Assembly (NCBI GenBank): GCA_039972875.1 | Contig: JBDWMA010000044.1 | Coordinates: 62,001 to 126,000, forward strand | DNA: 64,000 bases | Reading direction: 5' to 3' | Source of the DNA: Pseudoruegeria sp039972875 | Lineage (GTDB): Bacteria > Pseudomonadota > Alphaproteobacteria > Rhodobacterales > Rhodobacteraceae | Shown: positions 25,862-34,635 of the stretch, piece by piece | Layout: the number at the start of each line of letters is the position of its first letter | Numbering within the stretch: the stretch's first letter is position 1 | The notes under the pieces: generated by a model | Databases searched by the model: none | Seen by the model: the letters and a program-made list of their open reading frames with translations, nothing else | Told to the model about the DNA's origin: nothing | Program-made: the position numbers and the translations under genes

Positions 25862-25921
25862 CCTGAATCAGGTCGTTTGAAATGTCTGAAATGCCCATGT
25901 TGAATTCAGAGAATCTCTGAA
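25862..25921 (+). promoter_or_regulatory. Two perfect dyads upstream of the exported protein gene
   Basis: CCTGAATCAGG (25862-25872) and TTCAGAGAATCTCTGAA (25905-25921) are perfect inverted repeats with a single central base. The second ends at the ribosome-binding site AAGGAACG of the gene starting at 25933. They could be operators, perhaps for the adjacent AraC-type regulator, or a small hairpin near the translation start. Confidence 0.4.
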
Positions 25922-25932
25922 AGGAACGGGTC

Positions 25933-26505
25933 ATGAAACCAAAAACAAAACGTCTGCTTGCCTATGCAGGTGCCGCCATTGTTGCGCTAAGCGCTGCCCC
26001 AAATTTGTTGCAGGCTGAACAGCAACAAACCGTTACGCTGCTTGAAAATGTACAAACCATCAAATTACGCGGGGCCGGTACGGCGTTGCAATTGCACACG
26101 ACGGACGCCGGTCCGAACCAAGTCAATGTCACTGCAGAAGATAACTTTGGATGTTCCTTTGGAACCAAAGTCACGCAAGACGGGGCTGTTTTGCTGATTG
26201 AGGTGGTCAAAGAGGGGTTTCGCTTTGGCCCGTGGTGTGATCCCGACGTTACGATTTCGATGCCTGCCGGGCTTGGATTAGACATTGGATTGGAAAATCT
26301 GGCTGCAAGTATCCAAGGGGTCTTTGGCGATATTGATATTCGTTCTGAAAATTCCGTGATCCAATTTGACGGGCGTGCAGACCACTTTTCAATGACAGGT
26401 AACAAGGCGGCGCTCGACCTTAACTTTGCCGCCGAAATGTCCCGCGATGACGTTCAAATCGACGTCGATAAAGTTTTGTCTGACATTGACTTCGCTGGGG
26501 TATGA
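25933..26505 (+). CDS. Exported beta-rich protein, DUF4097-like
   Basis: A 190-residue protein with an N-terminal signal peptide (Lys/Arg, hydrophobic stretch about 9-25, likely cleavage after LLQAEQ). The rest alternates short polar strands, with SENSVIQFDG and GNKAALDLNF repeats reminiscent of the DUF2807/DUF4097 beta-helical head domains. A periplasmic or surface location is likely. Function is unknown. It is preceded by two dyads and followed by a strong terminator, so it is a single-gene transcript. Confidence 0.75.
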   Translation: MKPKTKRLLAYAGAAIVALSAAPNLLQAEQQQTVTLLENVQTIKLRGAGTALQLHTTDAGPNQVNVTAEDNFGCSFGTKVTQDGAVLLIEVVKEGFRFGPWCDPDVTISMPAGLGLDIGLENLAASIQGVFGDIDIRSENSVIQFDGRADHFSMTGNKAALDLNFAAEMSRDDVQIDVDKVLSDIDFAGV

Positions 26506-26507
26506 AC

Positions 26508-26564
26508 ACCCATAAAACTCTGTTTATGGGTCGCAACGGATTGTTTGTTGCGGCCCCTTTTTTT
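26508..26564 (+). terminator. Rho-independent terminator (double hairpin)
   Basis: Two consecutive stems: ACCCATAAA/TTTATGGGT (26508-26516 with 26523-26531) and CGCAAC/GTTGCG (26532-26537 with 26547-26552). A run of seven T (26558-26564) follows. It closes the gene ending at 26505. Confidence 0.8.
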
Positions 26565-26640
26565 GTACATTTCTAAGATCGCTGCCGTGATCAATCATGA
26601 CAGAACAGCCACCAGACTGCGGCGGTTCAAGGCCTTTGTT

Positions 26641-26671
26641 GTAAATTGAAAAGGGCCGCCTAAATTAGGCG
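26641..26671 (-). terminator. Probable terminator of the catabolic operon
   Basis: CGCCTA/TAGGCG (26657-26662 with 26666-26671) forms a short stem on the minus strand, followed in that direction by GCCCTTTT. It lies 53 bases past the stop of the aldehyde dehydrogenase gene. The T run is short, so confidence is moderate. Confidence 0.5.
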
Positions 26672-26723
26672 ACCGAAGTGATATTGAAATCCGAAAAAGG
26701 GTATAGGGATTTGTGGCTTGGGC

Positions 26724-28241
26724 TTAGTCCAATTGATCCGTAGCAAGAAGCGCATCGGGGAAGCCTTGATAACATACAGGTCGCAGGAAGCGACGGATGG
26801 CCATCGTGCCAACAGATGTCGCACCAAAATTGGTTGATGCAGGATAAGGGCCACCGTGGACCATAGCATCACAGACCTCAACGCCGGTGGGGAATCCATT
26901 AACCAAAATCCGACCTGCTTTGCGTTCCAGTGTTGGCAATAATTCTTGGGCGTGGCTGTGATCTTCGGTATCCAGATGAAGCGTGCAAGTCAGTTGCCCT
27001 TTCAGGTTGTTTGCGACAGCAGACATCTGTGTTTTATCTTTAACATGAACAACAAGGCCTAGCGGTCCAAAAACTTCTTCGCTGAGGGCGTCGTTGGCCA
27101 ACCATTGATCGCCGGTTGTTTCATATAAAAGAGGTGATGCAGAACGGCCCTCACAGATGGAACCGAACCGTTCTGTTACGCCTTCAACGCCGGATACCCG
27201 GTCTTTTCCAGCACGATAGGCAGAGGCGATACCGTCAGTTAGCATCGTTTGCGGTGCTATTTCATCTAGAGCTTCTGATGTTGCCGCGACAAAGCGGTCC
27301 GCATCAGGGCCGTTGATCACAACCGCAACACCGGGGTTGGTGCAAAACTGCCCTGCGCCCATTGTCAAGGACTGGGCCCAACCGGCACCTATTTTTGGAC
27401 CGCGATGCGCAGTGGCAGTGGGCAGCATGAACATTGGATTGACAGATCCTAACTCGCCAAAAAAGGGAATTGGGCAATCCCGTTGCGCACAGAGGTCAAA
27501 CAGAGCACGCCCTCCCGCAAGGGATCCTGTAAACCCGACTGCAGAGATCAGAGGATGTTGGACGAGGGTGCTCCCCACGTCACGGCTGCCGCCTTGGATC
27601 AAAGAAAAAACGCCCGCGTGGACACCACAAATCGCAATAGCCGCCGCCACGGCTTCGGCGATGATTTCGCCGGTTCCGGGATGTGCGCTGTGACCTTTGA
27701 CAACGACAGGGCATCCAGCCGCAAGGGCGGCGGCCGTGTCGCCACCCGCTGTCGAAAAGGCCAACGGGAAATTGGATGCGCCGAAAACAGCCACTGGCCC
27801 AACCGGGCGTTGCATCAATCGAAGGTCTGGACGAGGCACAGGTGCACGGTTTGGCAATGCTGGGTCATGACGCGCATCCAGATAACCACCCTTTACAATA
27901 TGGGACGCGAACAGACGAAGCTGTCCCGTTGTGCGGCCACGTTCACCTTGTAGGCGGGCTTGAGGGAGGCCGGATTCCTGACAGCCAATGTCTGTGATGG
28001 CCTCAGCACGGTTTTCGATTTCATCAGCAATCGTATTCAAAAATGCTGCTCGGTCCTGCCGGTTCGTGCGGCCGTAGGAGGCAAAAGCCTCCTCTGCAGC
28101 AGTGCAAGCCGCATTGACATGCGATGGCGTGCCAATTGAAAAAGGATGTCCTGCGCCCAGCGCCGGAGAAGACTGGAACTTGGCATCTCCGGTAACCCAG
28201 TTTCCTGCAATCAAATGTTTTCCATGTGGGGTGAACGTCAT
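26724..28241 (-). CDS. Aldehyde dehydrogenase, 2-oxoglutarate-semialdehyde type
   Basis: The 505-residue enzyme is an NAD(P)-dependent aldehyde dehydrogenase. It shows VAVFGASNFPLAFSTAGGD, FTGSLAGG, FFGELGSVNP with the general-base Glu, and the nucleophile Cys in MGAGQFCTNPG. The GQFCTNPG wording and FGASNFP segment are typical of 2-oxoglutarate-semialdehyde (2,5-dioxovalerate) dehydrogenases of sugar-acid and hydroxyproline catabolism. I chose the ATG at 28241 because the family N-terminus starts there; a start at 28277 adds 12 residues. It is the last gene of the import-catabolism operon and would feed 2-oxoglutarate into the TCA cycle. Confidence 0.87.
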   Translation of the reverse strand: MTFTPHGKHLIAGNWVTGDAKFQSSPALGAGHPFSIGTPSHVNAACTAAEEAFASYGRTNRQDRAAFLNTIADEIENRAEAITDIGCQESGLPQARLQGERGRTTGQLRLFASHIVKGGYLDARHDPALPNRAPVPRPDLRLMQRPVGPVAVFGASNFPLAFSTAGGDTAAALAAGCPVVVKGHSAHPGTGEIIAEAVAAAIAICGVHAGVFSLIQGGSRDVGSTLVQHPLISAVGFTGSLAGGRALFDLCAQRDCPIPFFGELGSVNPMFMLPTATAHRGPKIGAGWAQSLTMGAGQFCTNPGVAVVINGPDADRFVAATSEALDEIAPQTMLTDGIASAYRAGKDRVSGVEGVTERFGSICEGRSASPLLYETTGDQWLANDALSEEVFGPLGLVVHVKDKTQMSAVANNLKGQLTCTLHLDTEDHSHAQELLPTLERKAGRILVNGFPTGVEVCDAMVHGGPYPASTNFGATSVGTMAIRRFLRPVCYQGFPDALLATDQLD

Positions 28242-28331
28242 TTGCGTCTCTCGATCTTGTTTCTGTGTTTCAGGCATTTTTTGCGAACCAGCGGACGTGA
28301 TTTTCCCAGCCAGACCAACGTGTGAGCGGGC

Positions 28332-29057
28332 TTACGTCGACTGATGTGCGCGCCATTCTTCAAATTCTTTCAGGTTTTCGTCTTTTGTCGCCGGGTAGAG
28401 GCCGATGATCGTTGCGCCCGCTTTTACTTTGCTGAGGACAAAATTTTCATAAGCGGTCATTTCGGTGGCCTCTTCGGCGGCTTCATCCGCGAGATGCGCT
28501 GGAATAACGATAACACTATCATCGTCTCCCACCAGGATATCACCGGGGAACACTGGCGCGTCCCCACAGCCAATGGGGACATTGATGTCGATTGCCTCAT
28601 TGGTGGTCAGATTGGTGAGGCTGGCAGGGCGTTGATGATAGGAGGGCATTTTAAGATCGGCGATGTTCATTGCATCGCGAAATCCACCATCGGTCACAAC
28701 ACCCGCCGCACCGCGGACCATCAGACGATTGATCAGAATATCCCCCGCCGAGGCCGCATAGGCGTTTTTTCGGCTGTCCATGACCATGACGTGGCCCTCA
28801 GGGCATGTTTCAACCGCATGACGCTGTGGATGTTTTGGATTGCGGAATTCAACCAATTGATTGCGATCCTCACGAGCGGGCATATACCTCAAGGTAAAAG
28901 CAGGCCCAACCATATTACGCCCCTTGCGCGACAGAGGATGCACATCTTGAATCACCTGATTTCTAAGGCCGCGTTTATACATGACAGTTGCCAATGTCGC
29001 GACCGAGACTTTTTCTAACAATGCGCGCGTTTCAGGCTTTAGGGGGTGCTCGGACAT
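28332..29057 (-). CDS. RraA-like protein, putative 4-hydroxy-4-methyl-2-oxoglutarate-type aldolase
   Basis: A 241-residue member of the RraA / HMG-CHA aldolase superfamily. The metal- and substrate-binding segment is GAAGVVTDGGFRD, preceded by ASAGDILINRLMVRGA. Class II aldolases of this fold split hydroxylated oxo-acids to pyruvate; others are RNase E inhibitors (RraA) or oxaloacetate decarboxylases. The context of an importer and oxo-acid enzymes favours a catabolic aldolase or decarboxylase. ATG 29057 has a good ribosome-binding site (AAGGAA); upstream extension is not supported. Confidence 0.83.
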   Translation of the reverse strand: MSEHPLKPETRALLEKVSVATLATVMYKRGLRNQVIQDVHPLSRKGRNMVGPAFTLRYMPAREDRNQLVEFRNPKHPQRHAVETCPEGHVMVMDSRKNAYAASAGDILINRLMVRGAAGVVTDGGFRDAMNIADLKMPSYHQRPASLTNLTTNEAIDINVPIGCGDAPVFPGDILVGDDDSVIVIPAHLADEAAEEATEMTAYENFVLSKVKAGATIIGLYPATKDENLKEFEEWRAHQST

Positions 29058-29104
29058 CGGGTTTCCTTTCAAGAAATACTTATTCTTATCGTTGAGATTG
29101 GGGG

Positions 29105-30145
29105 TCATGTGCTTTGCTCTGTTTTGTTGTGTCGAATAGATGAAAACAGAGACAGGCAAATTAGGGCAGCGCCGGCCAGGCCTGTGATCAGTTCCGGGAT
29201 ATGCCACAGCGATTGGGCGTACATGATGACAGAGAGAACCAAGACCGCATAGAAAGCGCCATGTTCGAGATAGCGGAACTGGGCAAGTGTTTTGCGCTCG
29301 ACCAACATGATGGTCATTGAGCGGACATAGAACGCGCCAATGCCAAGGCCGATTGCGATCAGGAACAGGTTTTGGGTCAGGGCAAAGGCCCCAATGACGC
29401 CATCAAAAGAAAAACTGGCGTCCAGAACTTCGAGGTAAAGAAAGGCCCCAAGCCCCCCTTTGGCCGCCAGGTTATTAGCACCCTTTTCGGCGTCCAGAAA
29501 GTGACCGACCAATTCTACAGCTAAAAACGTGACAAGGCCGCATACCGCTGCAAACAAAAACGTGGCACTTTCTTGTGGGGGGAGAGAGGCCGAAAAGACC
29601 AGTGCGGTGAATAGAACAAATGCGATTTCAAGGCCGCGGATCGAAGCGCAATTGCGCAGTCGCCCTTCGATTAGCTTGATCCAATCGACTTCCTTTGACT
29701 GGTCAATAAAATACGTCAGTGCCACCATCATCAGAAACGTACCTCCAAAGGCGGAAATGCCGGTGTGGGCGTCCTCCATAATATGCGCGTATTCTTTTGG
29801 GTCTGTGGCGGCGAGGACAACCGCAGCGACGGGACCGATTCTGGCGGCGATTGCAACGACAGCGATCGGAAAAATAATACGCATCCCAAAGACGGCAATG
29901 ATGATCCCCCAAGACAAGAACCTTTTTTGCCATTTGGGTTCCATCGTTTCCAGAATATTGGCGTTGACGATGGCGTTGTCAAAACTCAGAGAAATTTCGA
30001 GGATCGCCAGAACAGTCCCGATCAGGAAAAATGACATAGCGCCGGCAAAGGTGCCCGTCATGTAGTAACCAAGCCATCCGGCGAGCATCAGCCCGACAAT
30101 CGTAAACAGAAACGGCCAGCGGAAATAGCGGATCACGTGTGTCAT
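29105..30145 (-). CDS. TerC/DUF475 family integral membrane protein
   Basis: The 346-residue protein has about nine membrane segments and the duplicated TerC signature LEISLSFDNAIVNA and EVLDASFSFDGVIGA with conserved acidic residues in the membrane. TerC-like proteins are linked to metal-ion (Mn) handling and tellurite resistance. Its ATG overlaps the stop of the 2-hydroxyacid dehydrogenase by 4 bases, so it is a true operon member. Why such a protein sits between catabolic enzymes is unclear; it might supply or remove a metal needed by the class II aldolase downstream. Confidence 0.87.
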   Translation of the reverse strand: MTHVIRYFRWPFLFTIVGLMLAGWLGYYMTGTFAGAMSFFLIGTVLAILEISLSFDNAIVNANILETMEPKWQKRFLSWGIIIAVFGMRIIFPIAVVAIAARIGPVAAVVLAATDPKEYAHIMEDAHTGISAFGGTFLMMVALTYFIDQSKEVDWIKLIEGRLRNCASIRGLEIAFVLFTALVFSASLPPQESATFLFAAVCGLVTFLAVELVGHFLDAEKGANNLAAKGGLGAFLYLEVLDASFSFDGVIGAFALTQNLFLIAIGLGIGAFYVRSMTIMLVERKTLAQFRYLEHGAFYAVLVLSVIMYAQSLWHIPELITGLAGAALICLSLFSSIRHNKTEQST

Positions 30146-31101
30146 AGGGCAACCCCTCTTGTGATAATGGGAGAGAGGAGCGATGCGTCTGAAAAATGGG
30201 CCACTAAGTTGTCCATGGCCAGTTGTGACATCGCGCAGCGCGTTTCTGCGGTGCCGCTGGCATGATGCGGATAGACCACTACATTTGCCAAGCTGGTTAG
30301 AGCCGGATCTGGGTCAGGTTCATTCAGAAAAACGTCTAATCCCGCTGCGCCTAGGGTGCCTGAGGTCAAACAATCAATCAGGGCGGTTTCATCCACCACG
30401 CTGCCACGGGCGATGTTGATCAAGCGGCCCTGTGGTCCCAACCGATTTAGAACATTCTGATCAATGATCGCAGTGGTCTCTGCGCCACCAGGGATAGCGA
30501 CAACTAGGATGTCGCTCCATTCGGCCAAGGAGTTTACATTTTGAAAATAGTGATAGTCGACAGGCTTTGGACGCCTTGTGCAATATCCGATTTCAGTCTT
30601 CATGGGTCGTAATCGTGCCGCTATTTCTAACCCGATCATTCCGAGCCCAAAGATACCGACCCTCTTGCCTTTTAGCGAGGACAAGAGAGGGTAGGCCCCT
30701 TTCCGTCCCCAGTCCCCATTGCGCACGTAGCTATCGGCAAGGATCAATTCTTTGCCTGTGGCCAGCAGCAGCATCACTGCGGTGTCGGCGACCTCATCGG
30801 TTAATGCCTGCGAGGCATTGGTAAAGGCGATATTTCTTTGTTTCAATGCCTCTACATCTAGCATTTCAAAGCCCGCAGTACTGCACGCGACGATTTCAAG
30901 TTGCGGCAGATATTGCAGTTCCGCTGCGCCAAGCGTGTCGTTGCCATTTATTATGACCGCCCGCGCGTCTGCGCCGTTTTCTTTTAGAAATATGTGTTTA
31001 TCGGTTGATGGGTCGTATTGCAGCACAGAGAATTCCTTACAAAGGGTTTGGAAAACCGATGGCCATATCTGTGACAGAACGAGAACTGTTGGCCTCTTCA
31101 T
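30142..31101 (-). CDS. D-isomer-specific 2-hydroxyacid dehydrogenase
   Basis: The 319-residue enzyme has the NAD-binding GIFGLGMIGLEIAARL, the catalytic Arg in NIARGSVVDE, Glu in DVFLNEPDPDP and His in PHHASGTAETR. It interconverts a D-2-hydroxy acid and a 2-oxo acid; glyoxylate/hydroxypyruvate reductases are close relatives. It overlaps the ABC ATPase gene by 4 bases and the TerC gene by 4, placing it firmly in the operon. The exact acid is not evident. Confidence 0.9.
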   Translation of the reverse strand: MKRPTVLVLSQIWPSVFQTLCKEFSVLQYDPSTDKHIFLKENGADARAVIINGNDTLGAAELQYLPQLEIVACSTAGFEMLDVEALKQRNIAFTNASQALTDEVADTAVMLLLATGKELILADSYVRNGDWGRKGAYPLLSSLKGKRVGIFGLGMIGLEIAARLRPMKTEIGYCTRRPKPVDYHYFQNVNSLAEWSDILVVAIPGGAETTAIIDQNVLNRLGPQGRLINIARGSVVDETALIDCLTSGTLGAAGLDVFLNEPDPDPALTSLANVVVYPHHASGTAETRCAMSQLAMDNLVAHFSDASLLSPIITRGVAL

Positions 31102-32729
31102 GCGGGTTGCCTTTCTTGTTCTCTGCGGTTCTCTCGGCGCTGGGCCTGAACATCAGGGTCGGGGCTTAGGCTCGCAGCTATGAGATTGCGCGTGTAGTCC
31201 TGTTGCGGCGCGTTGAAAACCTGCCCGACTGGGCCTTGTTCCACAATTTTTCCACGTTTCATAACAATGACCCGATGGGCGAAATCCCGAACGAGCGGAA
31301 GGTCGTGGGCGATGAATAAATAGCTTAGCCCAAGCTCATTTTGCAGTTTGGTCAACAACGCCAACACCTGCGCCTGAATGGAGACATCAAGAGCCGAGAC
31401 GGCTTCGTCGCAGACGATCATCTTTGGTTGCAAGGCAAGGGCGCGCGCGATTGCGATTCTTTGTCGTTGCCCCCCTGAAAATTGATGTGGGTATCGATAA
31501 ATATGCTCGGCCTGCAAGCCAACCTGTTCAAGCAATTCGCACACCCGTGCCTTCCATTGCAATTTGGGTAAAATGTCTGTGTGAATGACAAAAGCTTCAG
31601 AAATGATCTGATAAATCGACATGCGCGGGTTCAAGGATTGAGTGGGGTCCTGAAATACCATCTGGATATCACGGCGGACATTGAACATTTCTTTGGGGGT
31701 CATGTTCAAGAGGTCTTTGCCTTGAAATAGGGCATGTCCATCGGTGGCGTTCTCCAACCGTAAGAGCGTCTTGGCCAATGTGGATTTTCCGGAACCGGAT
31801 TCCCCAACGATGGCCACGGTTTCACCGGGCAGGACCGTAAGACTGGCATTGTCTAGGGCAACAAACGCACCGTAGTGCTTGGTCAACCTTTGCACCTCCA
31901 GAATGGGTTCGGTGGATGAGGCCAATTGGGCCGCAAGCGCGCCGTCTCCGGGAACGGCCGCAATGAGGTTCTTTGTGTAAGGGTGCTGCGGGTTGTGATA
32001 GACGTCGCGTGCGCTGCCGGTTTCAACGATTTGACCAGAATTCATGACCACAACCCGATCTGCAACCTCAGCCACGACTCCGAGATCATGGGTGATCAAT
32101 AAAAGGCCCATTCCGGTTTCTTGTTGAAGTTCCTCAAGGAGGGTCAAAATTTGCGCCTGCACGGTCACATCCAGCGCTGTTGTGGGCTCATCCGCAATCA
32201 AAATGTCAGGCTTTAACGCCAGTGCCATCGCGATCATGATCCGCTGGCGTTGTCCCCCAGAGAATTGATGGGGGTAGGCATCCACCTTTGTCTCTGCTTC
32301 GGGAATGCCCACGCGATTTAGCAATTCAATCGTGCGTTTGCGGGTTTCCGATTTCGAGACCCCATGGGCAGACATGGTTTCTGCGATCTGGAACCCAATC
32401 GTATAAACGGGATTTAGATGGCTTAACGGGTCTTGAAAGATCATCGCGATGCGATGGCCGTTCAGTTCACGACGAGCTTCGGTGGACATCTTGAGCAGGT
32501 TTTGACCTTCAAACAGGATCTCACCTGATGTGATTTCCCCGGGGGGCATATCGATCAAGTTTAAGATCGCCGAGGCCGACACCGATTTCCCAGACCCGGA
32601 TTCCCCGAGAATAGCCAGAGTTTCGCCCCGATCCAGATGCCAACTGACGTTGCGTACGGCGTGAACGGTGCCATGAGAAGTGTGGAAGTCGACTGACAGA
32701 TTGCGGATCTCAAGAAGACGCTCATCCAT
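31098..32729 (-). CDS. Dipeptide/oligopeptide-type ABC ATPase, duplicated (DppD-DppF fusion)
   Basis: The 543-residue protein contains two complete ATPase domains. Domain 1 (about 1-265) has GESGSGKS, FSGGQRQR and LIADEPTTALD. Domain 2 (about 280-530) has GESGSGKST, FSGGQRQR and IVCDEAVSALD. In domain 2 the Walker B Pro-Thr pair is Ala-Val. This is the fused DppDF/GsiA arrangement of peptide and glutathione importers. It energises the two permeases encoded just upstream; the 8-base overlap with the DppC-like gene supports co-translation. Confidence 0.93.
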   Translation of the reverse strand: MDERLLEIRNLSVDFHTSHGTVHAVRNVSWHLDRGETLAILGESGSGKSVSASAILNLIDMPPGEITSGEILFEGQNLLKMSTEARRELNGHRIAMIFQDPLSHLNPVYTIGFQIAETMSAHGVSKSETRKRTIELLNRVGIPEAETKVDAYPHQFSGGQRQRIMIAMALALKPDILIADEPTTALDVTVQAQILTLLEELQQETGMGLLLITHDLGVVAEVADRVVVMNSGQIVETGSARDVYHNPQHPYTKNLIAAVPGDGALAAQLASSTEPILEVQRLTKHYGAFVALDNASLTVLPGETVAIVGESGSGKSTLAKTLLRLENATDGHALFQGKDLLNMTPKEMFNVRRDIQMVFQDPTQSLNPRMSIYQIISEAFVIHTDILPKLQWKARVCELLEQVGLQAEHIYRYPHQFSGGQRQRIAIARALALQPKMIVCDEAVSALDVSIQAQVLALLTKLQNELGLSYLFIAHDLPLVRDFAHRVIVMKRGKIVEQGPVGQVFNAPQQDYTRNLIAASLSPDPDVQAQRRENRREQERQPA

Positions 32730-33657
32730 TTTTCTTCCTCACATTTTCAAGGCGCCAGCGTTGTGCAGGATCAAGTGCGGTGCGCATCCAGTTGGACAAC
32801 AGGTTCAGCGATAGAGTGGTCAGTATGATTGCCAAACCCGGCCAAAACGACAGCCACCATGCGGTTGTCAAATAGGGACGCCCCTGTGACACCATGAGAC
32901 CCCATGTGATTTCCGGGGGTTGAATACCTATTCCCAGAAAGGACAGCGAGGACTCCGCCAACATTACAAAGGCAAAATCCAGCGTTGCAATCGTAACGAG
33001 GGTTGGAAACACCACGGGCAAAATGTGCCGAAACACAATTCTGGATGTCGACGCCCCCATAACTTGGGCGGCCTGAACGAACATCCGTTCACGAACCTCT
33101 AGGGTCTCTGCGCGGGCGGTTCGCAGGTACACCGGGATACGGGTGATGGCGAGGACAATGACAAGGTTAAAAACAGAGCTGTCCAGCATGAACAGTACGA
33201 TCACAGCCAGCAAAAGCGACGGAAAGGACATGATTACATCGGCAAGACGCATGATGACCTCGCTCCAGAAGCGCGACGTATATCCGGCAATGAGGCCCAA
33301 AGTCGTCCCAATCAGCAGCGAAAAGAACACCGCACCTGCTGCGACATAGATCGTGTTTTGGGCTGCAACGATGATACGCGCCAACAGCGGGCGACCAAGG
33401 GCATCGCCCCCAAGCCAGAATTGCCATGGTTTTGTGAAATCAAACGGAGGTGCATTTCGCCCACGCAGGTTTTGTTTAGTTGCGATGTCTTCCAGCAAGA
33501 GCGGGCCAAATAGGGCGCAGAGCAGGATCAAAATCAAAAACAAGGTCGAGACAAAGGCGAGTTTGTCATTCCAGAGCATCCTGAACGTACGCATAACCGC
33601 GTTGGGTGCGTCAGGGATCTCTGGCTGATATGTGTCTATGGGATCGTTATGGGACAT
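32722..33657 (-). CDS. DppC-like ABC permease
   Basis: A 311-residue membrane protein with the OppC/DppC layout: an N-terminal cytoplasmic region, a helix, a periplasmic loop, then five helices with the EAA loop around QAAQVMGASTSRIVFRHILP. It ends with the FLGIGIQPPEITWGLMVSQG motif typical of the family. It forms the transport channel with the DppB-like permease, whose gene ends 3 bases upstream. Confidence 0.92.
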   Translation of the reverse strand: MSHNDPIDTYQPEIPDAPNAVMRTFRMLWNDKLAFVSTLFLILILLCALFGPLLLEDIATKQNLRGRNAPPFDFTKPWQFWLGGDALGRPLLARIIVAAQNTIYVAAGAVFFSLLIGTTLGLIAGYTSRFWSEVIMRLADVIMSFPSLLLAVIVLFMLDSSVFNLVIVLAITRIPVYLRTARAETLEVRERMFVQAAQVMGASTSRIVFRHILPVVFPTLVTIATLDFAFVMLAESSLSFLGIGIQPPEITWGLMVSQGRPYLTTAWWLSFWPGLAIILTTLSLNLLSNWMRTALDPAQRWRLENVRKKNG

Positions 33658-33660
33658 GGA

Positions 33661-34575
33661 TCAGTACCTGATACGTGGATCAAGGATCGAGTAGAGGACA
33701 TCGATCACAATATTCATGAGAAAAATCGCCATGGCGGTGACCATGATGGCGGCCATCACTACGGTGAAATCCCGCTGCAGGATTGAGTCGATCATCAGTT
33801 TTCCGACACCGGGAAACCCAAAAATGGTTTCAACCACGACGGCCCCGTTTAGCAATGCGGCGGCCTGATCTCCGATCACAGTGATCACTGGCAGTAAAGC
33901 GTTGCGCAGGGCATGAACAAAGATGATGGCGTTGTTTTTTATTCCCTTGGCGCGGGCGGTTTTGACATAAGCTGAACTGAGGGCCGTAATCATTGCGCCG
34001 CGTACGACTTGCAGAATTAAGCCAAAGGGGCGGATGAAAAGCACAGTGACCGGTAGGATCCAGTGCCAGATCGACCCTGTTCCCGATGTGGGTACCCAGC
34101 CTAAAGTGACCGAGAAAACGACGATGGCCACAATGGCGATCCAGAAATCAGGTGCGCTTGCCCCGATCAACGAAAAGAAAGTGGCGATGCGGTCAAATAC
34201 GCCACCAACATGATAGGCCGCCAATGACCCAAGTGGTATGGCAAGCGCCACAACCAGCGTCATTGTGATTACGGCCAATTGTAAGGTCCAAGCAAAGCCC
34301 CTGAGGACGACGTCAATCGCCGGTTCGGAGCGGCGGATCGATTCCCCAAAATCAAGACGGACGAGGTCGCCCATGTAATGGAAAAACTGCACATATAGCG
34401 GCTTGTCGAGGCCATGAATTGCGCGGAATTGAGCGCGGGCTTCTTCTGATGCATCCAGTGGCAGGTAGAGGCCAGTGGGATCGCCGGTCAACCGGCTTAG
34501 AAAAAACACGAGCAGGATCAGGCCAACAAGTGAAATGCCACTCGCCACGGCCCTTTTTCCCAGAAACTTCAACAT
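33661..34575 (-). CDS. DppB-like ABC permease
   Basis: The 304-residue protein has six membrane helices, the DppB N-terminus (LKFLGKRAVASG, then DPTGLYLP) and the EAA loop YVKTARAKGIKNNAIIFVHALRNA (landmark only). It ends in ..DVLYSILDPRIRY like its family. ATG 34575 has AAAGG upstream; a longer frame from 34629 would run into the hairpin region and is rejected. It partners the DppC-like permease. Confidence 0.92.
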   Translation of the reverse strand: MLKFLGKRAVASGISLVGLILLVFFLSRLTGDPTGLYLPLDASEEARAQFRAIHGLDKPLYVQFFHYMGDLVRLDFGESIRRSEPAIDVVLRGFAWTLQLAVITMTLVVALAIPLGSLAAYHVGGVFDRIATFFSLIGASAPDFWIAIVAIVVFSVTLGWVPTSGTGSIWHWILPVTVLFIRPFGLILQVVRGAMITALSSAYVKTARAKGIKNNAIIFVHALRNALLPVITVIGDQAAALLNGAVVVETIFGFPGVGKLMIDSILQRDFTVVMAAIMVTAMAIFLMNIVIDVLYSILDPRIRY

Positions 34576-34598
34576 TTGAGTGAGACCTTTTGGGGGGT

Positions 34599-34627
34599 GG
34601 CTGCGGGCAATTGAAGCGCCCGCAACC
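34599..34627 (-). terminator. Intercistronic hairpin after the substrate-binding protein gene
   Basis: TGCGGGC/GCCCGCA (34602-34608 with 34618-34624) forms a GC-rich stem with a nine-base loop between the binding-protein and permease genes. No strong T run follows. Such hairpins often stabilise or partly terminate the transcript, so that binding protein is made in excess over permeases. Confidence 0.5.
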
Positions 34628-34635
34628 ATTTTGTC

